A stretch of 64,000 nucleotides of DNA, taken from Apostichopus japonicus. Taxonomy: Eukaryota; Echinodermata; Holothuroidea; Aspidochirotida; Stichopodidae. Shown one piece after another: positions 23,313-34,432 of this stretch; the stretch's first letter is position 1, and the number at the start of each line of letters is the position of its first letter. The stretch is from assembly GCF_037975245.1 (NCBI RefSeq), contig NC_092573.1:26716765-26780764 (forward strand), given 5' to 3'. A model generated the notes under the pieces. The model saw nothing but the letters and a program-made list of their open reading frames with translations. It was not told the origin of the DNA and searched no databases. A program made the position numbers and the translations under genes.

Positions 23313-26300
23313 GGGAGAGAAAGTAAAAGTTGAACCCTAGCAGTTTGAAAATGATGCAAATTCAGCCTTAAATTACATTGATATGACAACAACCAATTGC
23401 ATGGTTCTATACAACACGGGGCTTATATCGACGCGAAGGGCGCTCAACTATATGTGACGATTAAAACATACTAAAGGTCACAGTTTCAACCTTATACCTC
23501 ATAAAATACGGATTTCAAATAAACCTTAATGGAATCCTGCTGTTTACCTTTAGTTGTAATTGAATTATAGTAGGCACCTATAGGGCGAGTGATGGAATTA
23601 TATGCCCTATTCGACCGAACCCAATAACTTATGTATAATGTTGTAAACATCCAATTAAGGCATTGATTCGATGCAAGTCAAGTAAGTACACAAGTAAATA
23701 TCCTGGCATAATTTGTGGGCATATATTGATACATAACGTAAACATCGGACATTTAATCAATTTTTGCAACTAGCTCATACTGTCACAAGGAGTGCCCGCT
23801 TTACTCTGTCCAGTATAGTGCAGCTATACAGTCTATGATTCCATGGCTTGTTGTACCAAAAGGCAATATATTTAAACATATATGTAATTTTTGTTTGTAT
23901 TACCAAACTCTATTCAAGTTTACAAGATAATACAAATTAAGTGTCCACTTCCAGATATGCACCAAAAAATCCTCTCCAGACTCTGAAGTTCATTTTGGCT
24001 ATTGCGTCGTTTTCATAATGTTTCATTTATGAGGTAAATTAAGAACTGTTTTAAATGTTCTTATGGTTTGTTGTTGCCCGGGGTGTACATTTACAAAGTC
24101 AAAAGTCGGTCCCAAATCGATGCCAAGTTGGTCCCAAAGTTGAAGATTGAAGTCGAATTCAGAATGGTATTACCACCCATGAAAGTACTGAGTAATAAAA
24201 CAAAAGGGCATATTTTGGGAAATTCGTTCTCTGAGTTTGTCTAACTTTCTTATATTTGAATAATACGGCTATCACGTCCTACCACTTCCGACGACTACCG
24301 GGATTGCACAATACATTCCGCTGAAATTGAATTCTTATCAGACATAAACTCACTCTCTGAACTTGAAGATTGCTTCAAGATAGATAACAAGAAATATCTG
24401 CTGACGCTTTAGCCGAAGTTCCCATGCAGGACCCGCCAACAGCAAGACTTGGACCACATTCCAGAGAAGTGCAATTCCTCTTTCTGTGATTTGAACTCGC
24501 TAAGAGATATCAATCAAGACGAATCGCCAAATGCTAGAGATCAGATTGCTAGGGCTTGTGCCACCACTGTGTATATTTCTAGTACATTGAAGTTGGTGTT
24601 CTCCCGTGTCTGTGCGTGTTACTATAGCTTCAGCGGTTGACAAGCACGGTGTTGAAACTTGTTATGATAAGTTAAACACACAAAGGGTAGTCAAAGTTTG
24701 CCAGTCTCACATCATTGAGATATGAAAGCCCAGCTCCATGTGTTATATTACTTCCGAGAAGAGAACATTCACTGCACATAAGGGAACTTTCATGTCTCTG
24801 TGTCTAATTCTGAAAAGACAGTTTGTAGTATTGAAAAACACTATAGTTCTCTCTAACCAGAAAACATAAAGCTGGGTCGCTTTGAGCTTGGTCGTTTTAA
24901 GCTGGGTCACTTGCTGAACTATCTGTCAGCTATAACCCACACGTTTCTGTATTTGATTTAGTCAATACAAATTAATATAATTAATTAGTCTGCATCAAAC
25001 TTGTAACGGTATACTTCAGCAACACTGAAATAATATTCTTGTTAAGACCCTAGTATGAATAGCCTAGTGTACTTTTCTTTTTCACAAAGCTGTATCAATT
25101 TGCTGTACTGCCCAGAAAACGCCCCCGGCAATGCTTTCGATTGATACTAGGTTTGTATAGGACATATCCTCGGGCATGTAAAATACAGTGGGCAAGCACA
25201 TTCGTGATAGGCAAAAACGGACTCTGAGCAGGGAGTTGTTAGCAACTCCCTGCAATGATAATAAAATAAATAAAAAATCACTTGTTTCATATACTTTCAA
25301 AATCCGTCGTTTTCTAACAAAGGTATAGGTTGCTCTTTTGATATAATAAGTCAATATTTCGATATGAAAAGAAACGTTGAGGATATTATGGACAATTTGA
25401 GATAAAGTAGTCAAAATTTCGAAAAAGTAAAAAAGTAGAAGAAATCTATTTTCTCAGTCTTCCAATATTGAAAGAAATGGTAGGAATTTCGAGAGAAATT
25501 TGAATTTTCAAGAAAAGCGATTACAAAAATGGAGCATAAATAAAATGAGTTTCCTAAACGGCTCACAAGTTCTCTGCCCCCCTTCCTCCTCACGTTTTGG
25601 TAGATTCTTACAATGAACTAACTTGCTTCCTGTAAATATTCGTATGGAGTGGGGGGGGGGGGATTCGGTTCAAGTGTATTTGCTTGTATCGGTCGTGAAT
25701 CTGCGCTCTTCAATCCTGAAAACGGATCAACGCCTCTGTGGTTTAATAATACCTAGTAAAACGTGCACATCATTTCAAAGCTGGGCTGGGAGAGGAGATT
25801 TAAAAAAATCCCCGACAGTGTTTGTTATTGAACAAAGTTGAAATAAGTATTGTTTAATTGCATGCAAAATCAGAAAATCCAGTGTTGCCCACCCATCAGT
25901 CAACGAGAATAGAGCCACTGCATGGGTGGGCCAAAAAACAAACAATTGAAGCTGCCCACCTGGTATTTATAATGTATGTATACAAACACACCAGATATAG
26001 GTAGTTGCGCCCTCAATTCATAATGCATATCATGACTTAGCTTGGATTAACATTCACGGGAAGCAACAGTTTAGAAGGATCAACTAAAACAACTGACGGC
26101 AGATTCCACGTTATCCTACCAACTGCACAACTACTAAAAGCAATTCAAAGATTATATGCATTCCGGTAATTCAGGTCATATTGGAGACCAATAATACTCT
26201 ATAAGTACGTACATATGGTGTTTTCTGCCCAAATAGTTTGCTATTAGACGGGGAGTCCTGGATGTGGGTGGGGATGCGGTAATCAAAGTCTATTGCCCAC

Positions 26301-26322
26301 TCCTTCGTTTATGGCATAATAT
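23313..26322. other. Gene-free sequence up to the subtelomere
   Basis: No supported gene. A short duplicated AAGCTGGGTC word lies near 24870-24912. A stretch at about 24280-24640 has coding-like composition (SAEIEFLSDINSLSELEDCF on plus, then a stop) and could be a decayed exon; I do not recognise it. A minus-strand frame at 25082-25414 is also unrecognised. A G run lies near 25650-25661. Confidence 0.45.
25228..25253. other. Perfect 11-bp hairpin with a TTAG loop
   Basis: GCAGGGAGTTG at 25228-25238 pairs perfectly with CAACTCCCTGC at 25243-25253 around a 4-base loop. It stands alone in AT-rich sequence. No function is assigned. Confidence 0.6.
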
Positions 26323-26428
26323 TAATTATCGATGAAATGTCATTAATTATTGATGATATAAATAATATTAATTATCGATGAAATTAAATTACTTATCGAT
26401 GATATAAATAATATTAATTATCGAGGAA
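26323..26428. repeat. TTAATTATCGATGA tandem repeat
   Basis: About 2.3 copies of a roughly 46-bp dimer whose two halves begin TTAATTATCGATGA and differ in their tails (AATGTCA against TATAAATAATA). It abuts the trinucleotide repeat and then the subtelomere. Confidence 0.85.
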
Positions 26429-26582
26429 ACAATAATAATAATAATGGTATTAATAGTAGTAATAAAGTTAGTAATAATAATAGTAGTAACAATAATAATA
26501 ATAATAATAGTAATAATAATAATGATAGTAATAATAAAAATAATAATAGTAGTAATACTAATGGTAATAATAATGATAATAG
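26429..26582. repeat. (AAT)n/(AGT)n trinucleotide microsatellite
   Basis: About 150 bp of AAT, TAG and TAT steps. It marks the sharp border between the chromosome arm and the first subtelomeric unit, which starts about at 26584. Confidence 0.93.
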
Positions 26583-26583
26583 T

Positions 26584-29500
26584 CCCTGTAACCCCCACTT
26601 TTGGAGATAGACACCAAAAATGGACACTCGGGACCTGGAAATGGACACTCGGGACCTGGAAATGGACACTTGGGACTTAGGCACCTACAACACTAAATTC
26701 TGGAAATACCTACTTTTATACTTTGGAGCGTTACCATGGTTACAAGGCCAGTCCGATTTATCCCATCTTTTCAGGGTACCACTGCTAGGGTGTCCTCTTT
26801 CTAAAATACGATGAAACTTGTAGGAGCGTTTCTTCCCCGGGGTGATAGGGGGGTCATTTTGAAAAATTTCCGAAAAATACCGACTTTTATACTTTTGAGC
26901 GTTACCATAGTTACTTGGGTAGTCCGATTATGGCCATCTTTTCAGGGTACCACCGCTAGGGTGTCCTCTTTCTAAAATACGATGAAACTTGTAGGTGCGT
27001 TTCTTCCCCGGGGTGATAGGGGGGTCATTTTTAAAAAAAACTCCAAAAAATTCCGACCCTTCTACTTTGGAGCGTTACCATAGTTACTAGGTAGTCCGAT
27101 TATGGCCATCTTTTCATGGTGCCACCACTAGGGTGTCCTCTTTCCAAACCAGGATGAAACTCCTAGGTCTTCTCATTCCTGGGTGATAGGGGGGTCATTT
27201 TGAAAGAAAATCTGTAAAGGCAAAATAATTAGTTATATACATTTTTGAAAATCCTGACTTTTTTACTTTGGAGAGTTACCATGGTTACTAGGTCAGTCTG
27301 ATTTCCCCCATATTTCCAGGGTACCACCGCTATGGTTTCCCCTTCCCAAACTCGGATAAAACGTGTAGGTGCATTACTTCCCCGGGGTGATAAGGGGATC
27401 ATTTGAAAAAAAATCCGAAAAGGCCATAATAATTAGTGTTACTACCTACGGGAAAATCCCGACCCTTCTAGTTTGGAGCGTTACCATGGTCACTTGGGTG
27501 GTCCGATTACGGCCATCTTTTCATGGTACCACCGCTAGGGTGTCCCCTTTCCTAAATATGATGAAACTTGTAGGTGCGTTTCTTCCCCGGGGTGATAGGG
27601 GGGTCATTTTGAAAAAAAACTCCAAAAATTTCCGACCATTCTACTTTGGAGCGTTACCATAGTTACTAGGTAGTCCGATTATGGCCATCTTTTCATGGTG
27701 CCACCACTAGGGTGTCCTCTTTCCAAACCAGGATGAAACTCCTAGGTCTTCTCATTCCTGGGTGATAGGGGGGGGTCATTTTGAAAGAAAATCTGTAAAG
27801 GCAAAATAATTAGTTATATACTTTTTTGAAAATCCTGACTTTTTTACTTTGGAGCGTTACCATGGTTACTAGGTCAGTCTGATTTCCCCCATATTTCCAG
27901 GGTACCACCGCTATGGTTTCCCCTTCCCAAACTCGGATAAAACGTGTAGGTGCATTACTTCCCCGGGGTGATAAGGGGATCATTTGAAAAAAAAATCCGA
28001 AAAGGCCATAATAATTAGTGTTACTACCTACGGGAAAATCCCGACCCTTCTAGTTTGGAGCGTTACCATGGTCACTTGGGTGGTCCGATTACGGCCATCT
28101 TTTCATGGTACCACCGCCAGGGTGTCCCCTTTCCTAAATATGATGAAACTTGTAGGTGTGTCTCTTCTCCGGGGTGGTAGTGGGTCATTTTGAGAAAAAG
28201 TACCAATATTCAGCAAAAAAAGTCTCGGTAGCGTGCGCCATGGAACGCCGGGAAGGCATTAAATTCCCCCACCACTTCCCACGTTCGTTTTTGGAGACAC
28301 CCACTTAGGCCCGTGCCCCCTCCCAATGGTTTTTGGCCCCCATGCCCCCACACAACACCAAATTCCAAAATTAACTTCAGATTCGTGATCAGCGTGTCGA
28401 GAACAACCAGAAAAGATACACATTGCTCGTCTTTGCGACAAAAATTATTTTCACCCCAAAAAACCGTAAAGGTTAGGTTTACGGTTTTTGCCGAAATTGC
28501 CCAAAAAATGGATTTCGTCAAAATGACGTCACAGAGGGTAATCGATGCCCAGGAGCCCAAATCTGCAACTCCCAGGTCCATATCTGCTTCCGTTCGGGAG
28601 ATACGTTGTCCCTCCCAGAGGACCCGATAGAAGTACCTGTTCTTGATAAGTGCAAAAGTTGTAAAACCCCCTCTTTTCAGTCCCCCCTCTCTCGTCCTCT
28701 CTGAAGTACCCATCGACCTGAAATTGTGACGTGTAGTAGAAGACATCCTCGTCATTGTCATACATCAATTTCGTGTAATTATCTGACCGGGAAAAGTTTT
28801 TTGTCTATATGATTTCTATTTGCGCCAAAAGTAGGTGTTTTTGTCTTGAAAAGTTAAAAAAGTACCTCTTTTCGGTACCCCTTCCTTTCCACCGGGGGTA
28901 TGTGACAGGGCTGAATTTTTGCTATGTGAGAAACGAGAGACGTAGCTACGTGTAGATAACTCATACGGTAGCATTAATCTCCGAGAAGGGGGTATAGTCT
29001 ATACGTTTTGGACACCCCCCAAAAAGTAGGTGTTTTTCACCGGTGGTAGCTATGATAACCCTAAACAAGGACGCCAGCGCCGACGTCAACATTTGAGTAG
29101 CTTTTTTACCACCTAAGGGCAAATCGAAATCAGCCAAAGTTAAAATCGATGGATAGCCCTATCTGTGACCTTTTATCACCGGATGTCCCGTTTCCACCGG
29201 GTTCCCGGTTTGATGTAGCGTGACGTCACATCGACCCCACTTTTCGACATGTCTCTACCCATATCTCAACAACGGAACATCCGATCGTTCCCAAAATAGC
29301 ACCAATGGATTTGGCATGTCCGAAACTATCGGGAACAATATTTTCATGTATTTCGCGCAATTTTTAATTTCTGACGTCATCCGGTGGTGGCGCTATTTTC
29401 GGCGAAAATTCAACTTCACCCAATTTGCTCGAAATTTCAGATTTAGTTAGAACTAATAATTAGAGATTATATAAACGTCGTTTGATTCAATTCAGGTCTT

Positions 29501-30540
29501 TGATTTTTTTTTTTAAATATTTTCTCATTAATATTTTATTTTGGCCGCCATTTTGTCAAACATTGATGAAAATTTTTTAAATTCACAGAATCAATAGAAC
29601 ATGTCTTGACATATTTTTGCTGTTAAATAGAAGGCAATCAGTCATCTAGTTTCGTAATAATCGACAATATTGCGTTTGGTGATGTCACTTCCGGTCAGAA
29701 AAAATAGGGTCAAAACCGGAACTTACTTTGTACAAACTCAAGTGATAAGTCTTTGGTGTGAGTTACAGGTCGATAGCTCATTCCTGCCGTCTCAGAAACG
29801 GACCCCTAGATAAAACTTTAAAGCGCCCTCATCCAGAAAGTAAACGACTTGAAACAAGTTCAAGATAATCACGTGATAGTACGCATCGAGTTACATCACG
29901 ACACCAATTTGTGTCACGAAAAACCACGAAAGACGAATATGCTAACCCTAAGCTTACCCTAGCTAAACCTAGGGGTTGGGGTTAACTTTGAGTGGCAGCC
30001 ATCTTGGATTGGTATGACCTTAGGTCAAAAAAAAACTTTTTGACCATTTTTGGTGATCCGAGTTATCATATCCACTAAAAAAAAAAAAATGATGAATTAA
30101 ATTTTTGACCTTTGACCCGATGACCTCATGGCCGAAATTTTTCAGGTGACCATTCCTTATGACCTCACACGTCATCGTTGCAATTTTCGTGGAAATCGGT
30201 CACTCTCACGATTTTAGACTTTGATTGGAAGGAGCGACATTTTTGACCTTTGACCCCTATAACACATGAACCGGAAATGACATATACTTGCCCTTTGCAT
30301 ATGTCAGTGCCCTATTGACCCTTAACATCCACAAGAAATTTGAAGGTCAAAGGTCAAAGTTTACGATTTTCGACCTTAACCCTAGGGGTGGTCATTTACC
30401 TAAATAAAATTAGAAGGTTATATACCAATTTATTTGAATTTTTTTGGCTGTTATAAAAAGTCATGTGACCCTAACTGACCGGAATTGTTGGGGGGTGCAC
30501 CGTGACATCAGTTCAGCCCTTTGACCAAATATCGGCCCCC
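26584..30540. repeat. Subtelomeric macro-unit 1 (most proximal), module B type II
   Basis: It starts with the anchor GTAACCCCCACTTTTGGAGA used here to define all units. A 21-bp block follows (26617-26680; ATGGACACTCGGGACCTGGAA), then eight subrepeats (about 26700-28200), then module B (about 28200-30540). Subrepeats carry GGAGCGTTACCATGGTTAC, GGGTACCACCGCTAGGGTGT and CTTCCCCGGGGTGATAGG. Inside the array a three-subrepeat block is duplicated with a 579-bp period (from 27064 and from 27643). This is the most diverged unit, as expected at the proximal edge of a homogenising array. Frames of up to 183 codons exist but are not kept open in the other units. Confidence 0.9.
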
Positions 30541-30812
30541 TGTAACCCCCACTTTTGGAGATAGACCAAAAAAGATGGACACTCGGGACCTGGAAATGGA
30601 CACTCGGGACCTAGGAACCTATTACGTAACAAAACTTTTTGGTCACTTCCGGTCCATTTTTTTCAATTTTTTTTCAACTTGGGTCACCCTACGCCCCGAG
30701 GCGCATCTTTTAGAAATTTACAAAAAAAAATTTGGGATGGCAAATTTTTTTTCGAACCCCCAGGGGGTCCCGTGGGGTGGGGACTTACGAGAAAAAAAAG
30801 TTGAACTTCGGG
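30541..30812. repeat. Telomere-junction sequence preceding the interstitial array
   Basis: It begins like every unit (anchor plus two 21-bp repeats) but at about 30610 diverges from the normal GGCACCTACAACACTAAATT to CCTATTACGTAACAAAACTT. It continues through GGTCACTTCCGGTC, ACGCCCCGAGGCGCATCTTT and CCCAGGGGGTCCCGTGGGG before the telomeric repeats. The same sequence, with substitutions and small indels, is found once more in the window, at about 54790-55010 beside the terminal telomere. Confidence 0.9.
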
Positions 30813-31975
30813 TTAGGGTTAGGGGGTTAGGGTTAGGGGGTTAGGGTTAGGGGGTTAGGGTTAGGGGGTTAGGGTTAGGGGGTTAGGGTTAGGGGGTTAG
30901 GGTTAGGGGGTTAGGGTTAGGGGGTTAGGGTTAGGGGGTTAGGGGGTTAGGGGGTTAGGGGGTTAGGGGGTTAGGGGGTTAGGGGGTTAGGGGGTTAGGG
31001 GGTTAGGGGGTTAGGGGGTTAGAGGGTTAGGGTTAGGGTTAGGGTTAGGGGGTTAGGGGGTTAGGGGGTTAGGGGGTTAGGGGGTTAGGGGGTTAGGGGG
31101 TTAGGGGGTTAGGGGGTTAGGGTTAGGGTTAGGGTTAGGGTTAGGGTTAGGGTTAGGGTTAGGGTTAGGGTTAGGGTTAGGGTTAGGGTTAGGGTTAGGG
31201 TTAGGGTTAGGGTTAGGGTTAGGGTTAGGGTTAGGGTTAGGGGTTAGGGTTAGGGTTAGGGTTAGGGTTAGGGTTAGGGTTAGGGTTAGGGGGTTAGGGT
31301 TAGGGTTAGGGTTAGGGTTAGGGTTAGGGTTAGGGGGTTAGGGTTAGGGGGTTAGGGTTAGGGGGTTAGGGGGTTAGGGTTAGGGGGTTAGGGTTAGGGG
31401 GTTAGGGTTAGGGTTAGGGTTAGGGTTAGGGTTAGGGTTAGGGTTAGGGGTTAGGGTTAGGGTTAGGGTTAGGGTTAGGGGGTTAGGGTTAGGGTTAGGG
31501 TTAGGGTTAGGGTTAGGGGGTTAGGGTTAGGGGGTTAGGGTTAGGGGGTTAGGGGGTTAGGGTTAGGGGGTTAGGGTTAGGGGGTTAGGGTTAGGGTTAG
31601 GGTTAGGGTTAGGGGTTAGGGTTAGGGTTAGGGTTAGGGTTAGGGTTAGGGTTAGGGTTAGGGTTAGGGTTAGGGTTAGGGTTAGGGTTAGGGTTAGGGT
31701 TAGGGTTAGGGTTAGGGTTAGGGTTAGGGTTAGGGTTAGGGTTAGGGTTAGGGTTAGGGTTAGGGTTAGGGTTAGGGTTAGGGTTAGGGTTAGGGTTAGG
31801 GTTAGGGTTAGGGTTAGGGTTAGGGTTAGGGTTAGGGTTAGGGTTAGGGTTAGGGTTAGGGTTAGGGTTAGGGTTAGGGTTAGGGTTAGGGTTAGGGTTA
31901 GGGTTAGGGTTAGGGTTAGGGTTAGGGTTAGGGTTAGGGTTAGGGTTAGGGTTAGGGTTAGGGTTAGGGTTAGGG
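30813..31975 (+). repeat. Interstitial telomeric array (TTAGGG and TTAGGGGG)
   Basis: About 1,163 bp of telomeric repeats, oriented like the terminal telomere. The first part mixes TTAGGG with many TTAGGGGG 8-mers plus single TTAGGGG and TTAGAGGG-type steps (near 31018); the last part, from 31616, is pure TTAGGG. A variant pattern is duplicated: it starts with TTAGGGGG at 31330 and again at 31513, and ends with a lone TTAGGGG at 31444 and at 31609, so the two copies differ by three hexamers. It ends at TTCAGACACTTGG. Confidence 0.97.
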
Positions 31976-32225
31976 TTCAGACACTTGGACACTCGGGACC
32001 TAGAAATGGACGGTCGGGACTTGAAAATGGACGGTCGGGACTTGAAAATGGACGGTCGGGACTTGGCACTTTTTCGAAAAATGTTAGAGTACGAAAATGG
32101 ACGGTCGGGACTTCAAAATGGACGGTTGGGACCTGAAAATGGACGGTCGGGACTTGGAAATGGACGATCGGGACTTGGAAATGGACGGTCGGGACCTAAT
32201 GAAAATGGACGGTCGGGACTTGACA
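31976..32225. repeat. Expanded 21-bp repeat block after the interstitial telomere
   Basis: About nine copies of ATGGACGGTCGGGACTTGAAA-like units, interrupted at 32062-32092 by CACTTTTTCGAAAAATGTTAG. Ordinary macro-units carry only two or three copies. Because 21 is a multiple of 3, the block is open and reads M-D-G-R-D-L-K heptads, but nothing suggests translation. Confidence 0.9.
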
Positions 32226-32519
32226 AAATATTATAAAAAAAATACTTCCCCGGGGGTGGGGGTGTCGAAATTAATTTTTTTAGGTACCCCTGCACCCCCT
32301 CGACAAATTGGCATCATTTTGGTAAAAATTGGAGGGGGGTGAATTTTGGGGGTGGGGGACCCCCTTCCCAAGTGCAAAACTTGGGGGGGCACCTTCAAAC
32401 ATTTTTTACCCTTCCGTTACATCCTATCGATGACGTCATAAAAATTTCAGCTCATTTGCATATTCGGTTAATTAATTAAAAATCATTAACCAATCTGCCT
32501 AACACTAAATTACTCTATA
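32226..32519. other. Sequence found only once in the subtelomeric domain
   Basis: Between the 21-bp block and the first subrepeat is about 290 bp with CCCCGGGGGTGGGGGTG, several G/C runs, a TGACGTCAT site near 32430 and an AT-rich tail (TTAATTAATTAAAA). I see no other copy in this window. It may derive from another chromosome's subtelomere. Confidence 0.7.
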
Positions 32520-34432
32520 TACGGGAAAATACCGACTTTTATACTTTGGAACGTTACCATGGTTACTGGGTCAGTCCGATTTCCCCCATCTTTTCAGGGT
32601 ACCACCGCTAGGGTGTCACCTGTCCGAAATAGGATGAAACTAATAGGTTCGATACTTCCCCGGGGTGGTGGGGGGGTCATTTTGAAAAAAATCTAAAACG
32701 GCCAAAATAATTAGTGTTACTACGTACGGGAAAACCCCGACCCATCTACTTTGGAGCGTTACCATGGTTACTGGAGTGGTCCGATTACGGCCATCCTATC
32801 AGGGTACCACCGCTAGTGTGTCCCCTTTCCGAATTAGTATGAAACTTGTAGGTACCTCTCATTCCTGGGTGATAGGGGGGTCATTTTGAAACAATATCTG
32901 AAAAGGCATAATAATTTGCTATATACGTTTTTGAAAATCCCGACACTTCTACTTTGGAGCGTTACCATGGTTACTGGGGTGGTCCGACTACGGCCATCTT
33001 TTCGGGGTACACCCGCTAGGGTGTCCCCTTTCCGAAATAGGATGAAACTATTAGGTGCGTCTCTTCTCCGGGGTGGTGGGGGGTCATTTTGGAAAAAATC
33101 CGAAAAGGTCATAATAATTAGTGTTACTATATACGGGAAAATCCCGACTCTTCTACTTTGGAGCGTAACCATGGTTACTGGGGTGGTCCGATTACGGCCA
33201 TCTTTTAAGGGTACCACCGCTAGGGTGTCCCCTTCCCAAATTAGAATGAAACTTGTAGGTGTGTCACTTCTCCAGGATGGTGGGGGGGTCATTTTGGAAA
33301 AAATCCGAAAATGTCATAATAATTAGTGTTACTATGTACGGGAAAATCCCGACCCTTCTACTTTGGAGCGTTACCATGGTTACTCTGGTGGTCCGATTAC
33401 GGCCATCTTTTAAGGGTACCCCCGATAGGGTGTCCCCTTCCCAAGTAAGAATGAAACTCCTAGGTGTGTCACTTCTCCGGGTGGTAGGGGGGTCATTTTG
33501 AGAAAAAGTACAAACAGTCAGCAAAAAACTCTCCGTAGCGTGCGCCATGGGACGCCCGGAAGGTATTAAATTCCCCCACCACTCCCCACGCCTCCAAACC
33601 GCCAAAATAATCTCAGATTCATCATCAGCACCCCAAGAAGCACCGGAACAGGTGTATTTCGTTTGTTTTTGGAGACACCCACTTGTGGTCGTGCCCCCCT
33701 CCCAATGGTTTATGGCCCCCCATGACCCCACACAACACCCAATTCCAAAATTAACTTCAGATTCGTGTTCAGCGTGTCGAGAACAACCAGAAAAGATACA
33801 CACTGCCCGTCTTTGCGACAAAAATTATTTTCACCCAAAAAAACCATAAGGGGTACCCCTTACGGTTTTTACCGAAATTGCCCCAAAATGGATTTGGTCA
33901 AAATGACGTCACAGGGGGTAATCGATGCCCAGGAGCCCAAATCTGCAACTCCCAGGTCCATATCTGCTTCCGTTCGGGAGATACGTGGTCCCAGAGGACC
34001 CGATAGAAGTACGTGTTCTTCATACGTGTAAAAGTCGGAAAACCCCCTCTTGTCAACCCCCCTCCTGTCTTCTCTGAAGTACCGATCGACATGAAATTTT
34101 GACGTGTAGTAGAAGACACCCTCGTCTTTGTCATACGTCAATTTCGTGTAATTATCTGACCGGAAAAGGCTCTTTGTCTATATGATTTCTATTTGCGCCA
34201 AAAATAGGTGTTTTTGTCTTGAAAAGTTAAAAAAGTACCTCTTTTCGGTACCCCTTCCTTTCCACCGAGGGTATGTGACGGGGCTGAATTTTGGTTATGT
34301 GGGAGAAGAGAGTCGTAGCTACGTGTAGACAACTCATACGGTAGCATTAATTTTCGGGAAGGGGGTATAGTCTATACGTTTTTGAGGTCCCCCCCAAAGT
34401 AGGTGTTTTTCACCGGTAGTAGTTATAAACGT
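32520..34432. repeat. Macro-unit 2a: subrepeats plus truncated module B (type II)
   Basis: Five subrepeats of about 205 bp (32520-33500) precede the first 0.9 kb of module B (33500-34432), which carries the type II markers (TCGACATGAAAT, CTTCTCTGAAGTACC). The body stops in CACCGGTAGTAGTTATA and jumps straight into another subrepeat, so its distal 1.4 kb is missing. The 16-bp palindrome TAAGGGGTACCCCTTA is at 33847-33862. Confidence 0.9.

Noticed and set aside
24280-24640. Coding-like composition on plus strand
   Set aside because: Interrupted by a stop and not recognised; not enough to call a gene or pseudogene.
25082-25414. 110-codon minus-strand frame ending near AGGVFWAVQQ
   Set aside because: No recognisable domain, AT-rich start region, and it contains the perfect hairpin at 25228-25253.
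31609-31992. 127-codon minus-strand N-P repeat frame
   Set aside because: It is the CCCTAA strand of the interstitial telomere read in one frame.
31985-32236. Heptad peptide frame (M-D-G-R-D-L-K)
   Set aside because: It arises from a 21-bp tandem repeat with a period divisible by three; the same block is not kept open elsewhere.
33264-33821. Recurring 88-186 codon frames in module B (also near 28210, 38306, 41557, 44811, 48663 and 52180)
   Set aside because: The open frame differs from unit to unit and is broken by indels. Similarity between copies follows from DNA identity above that expected of protein selection, and no domain is recognisable.
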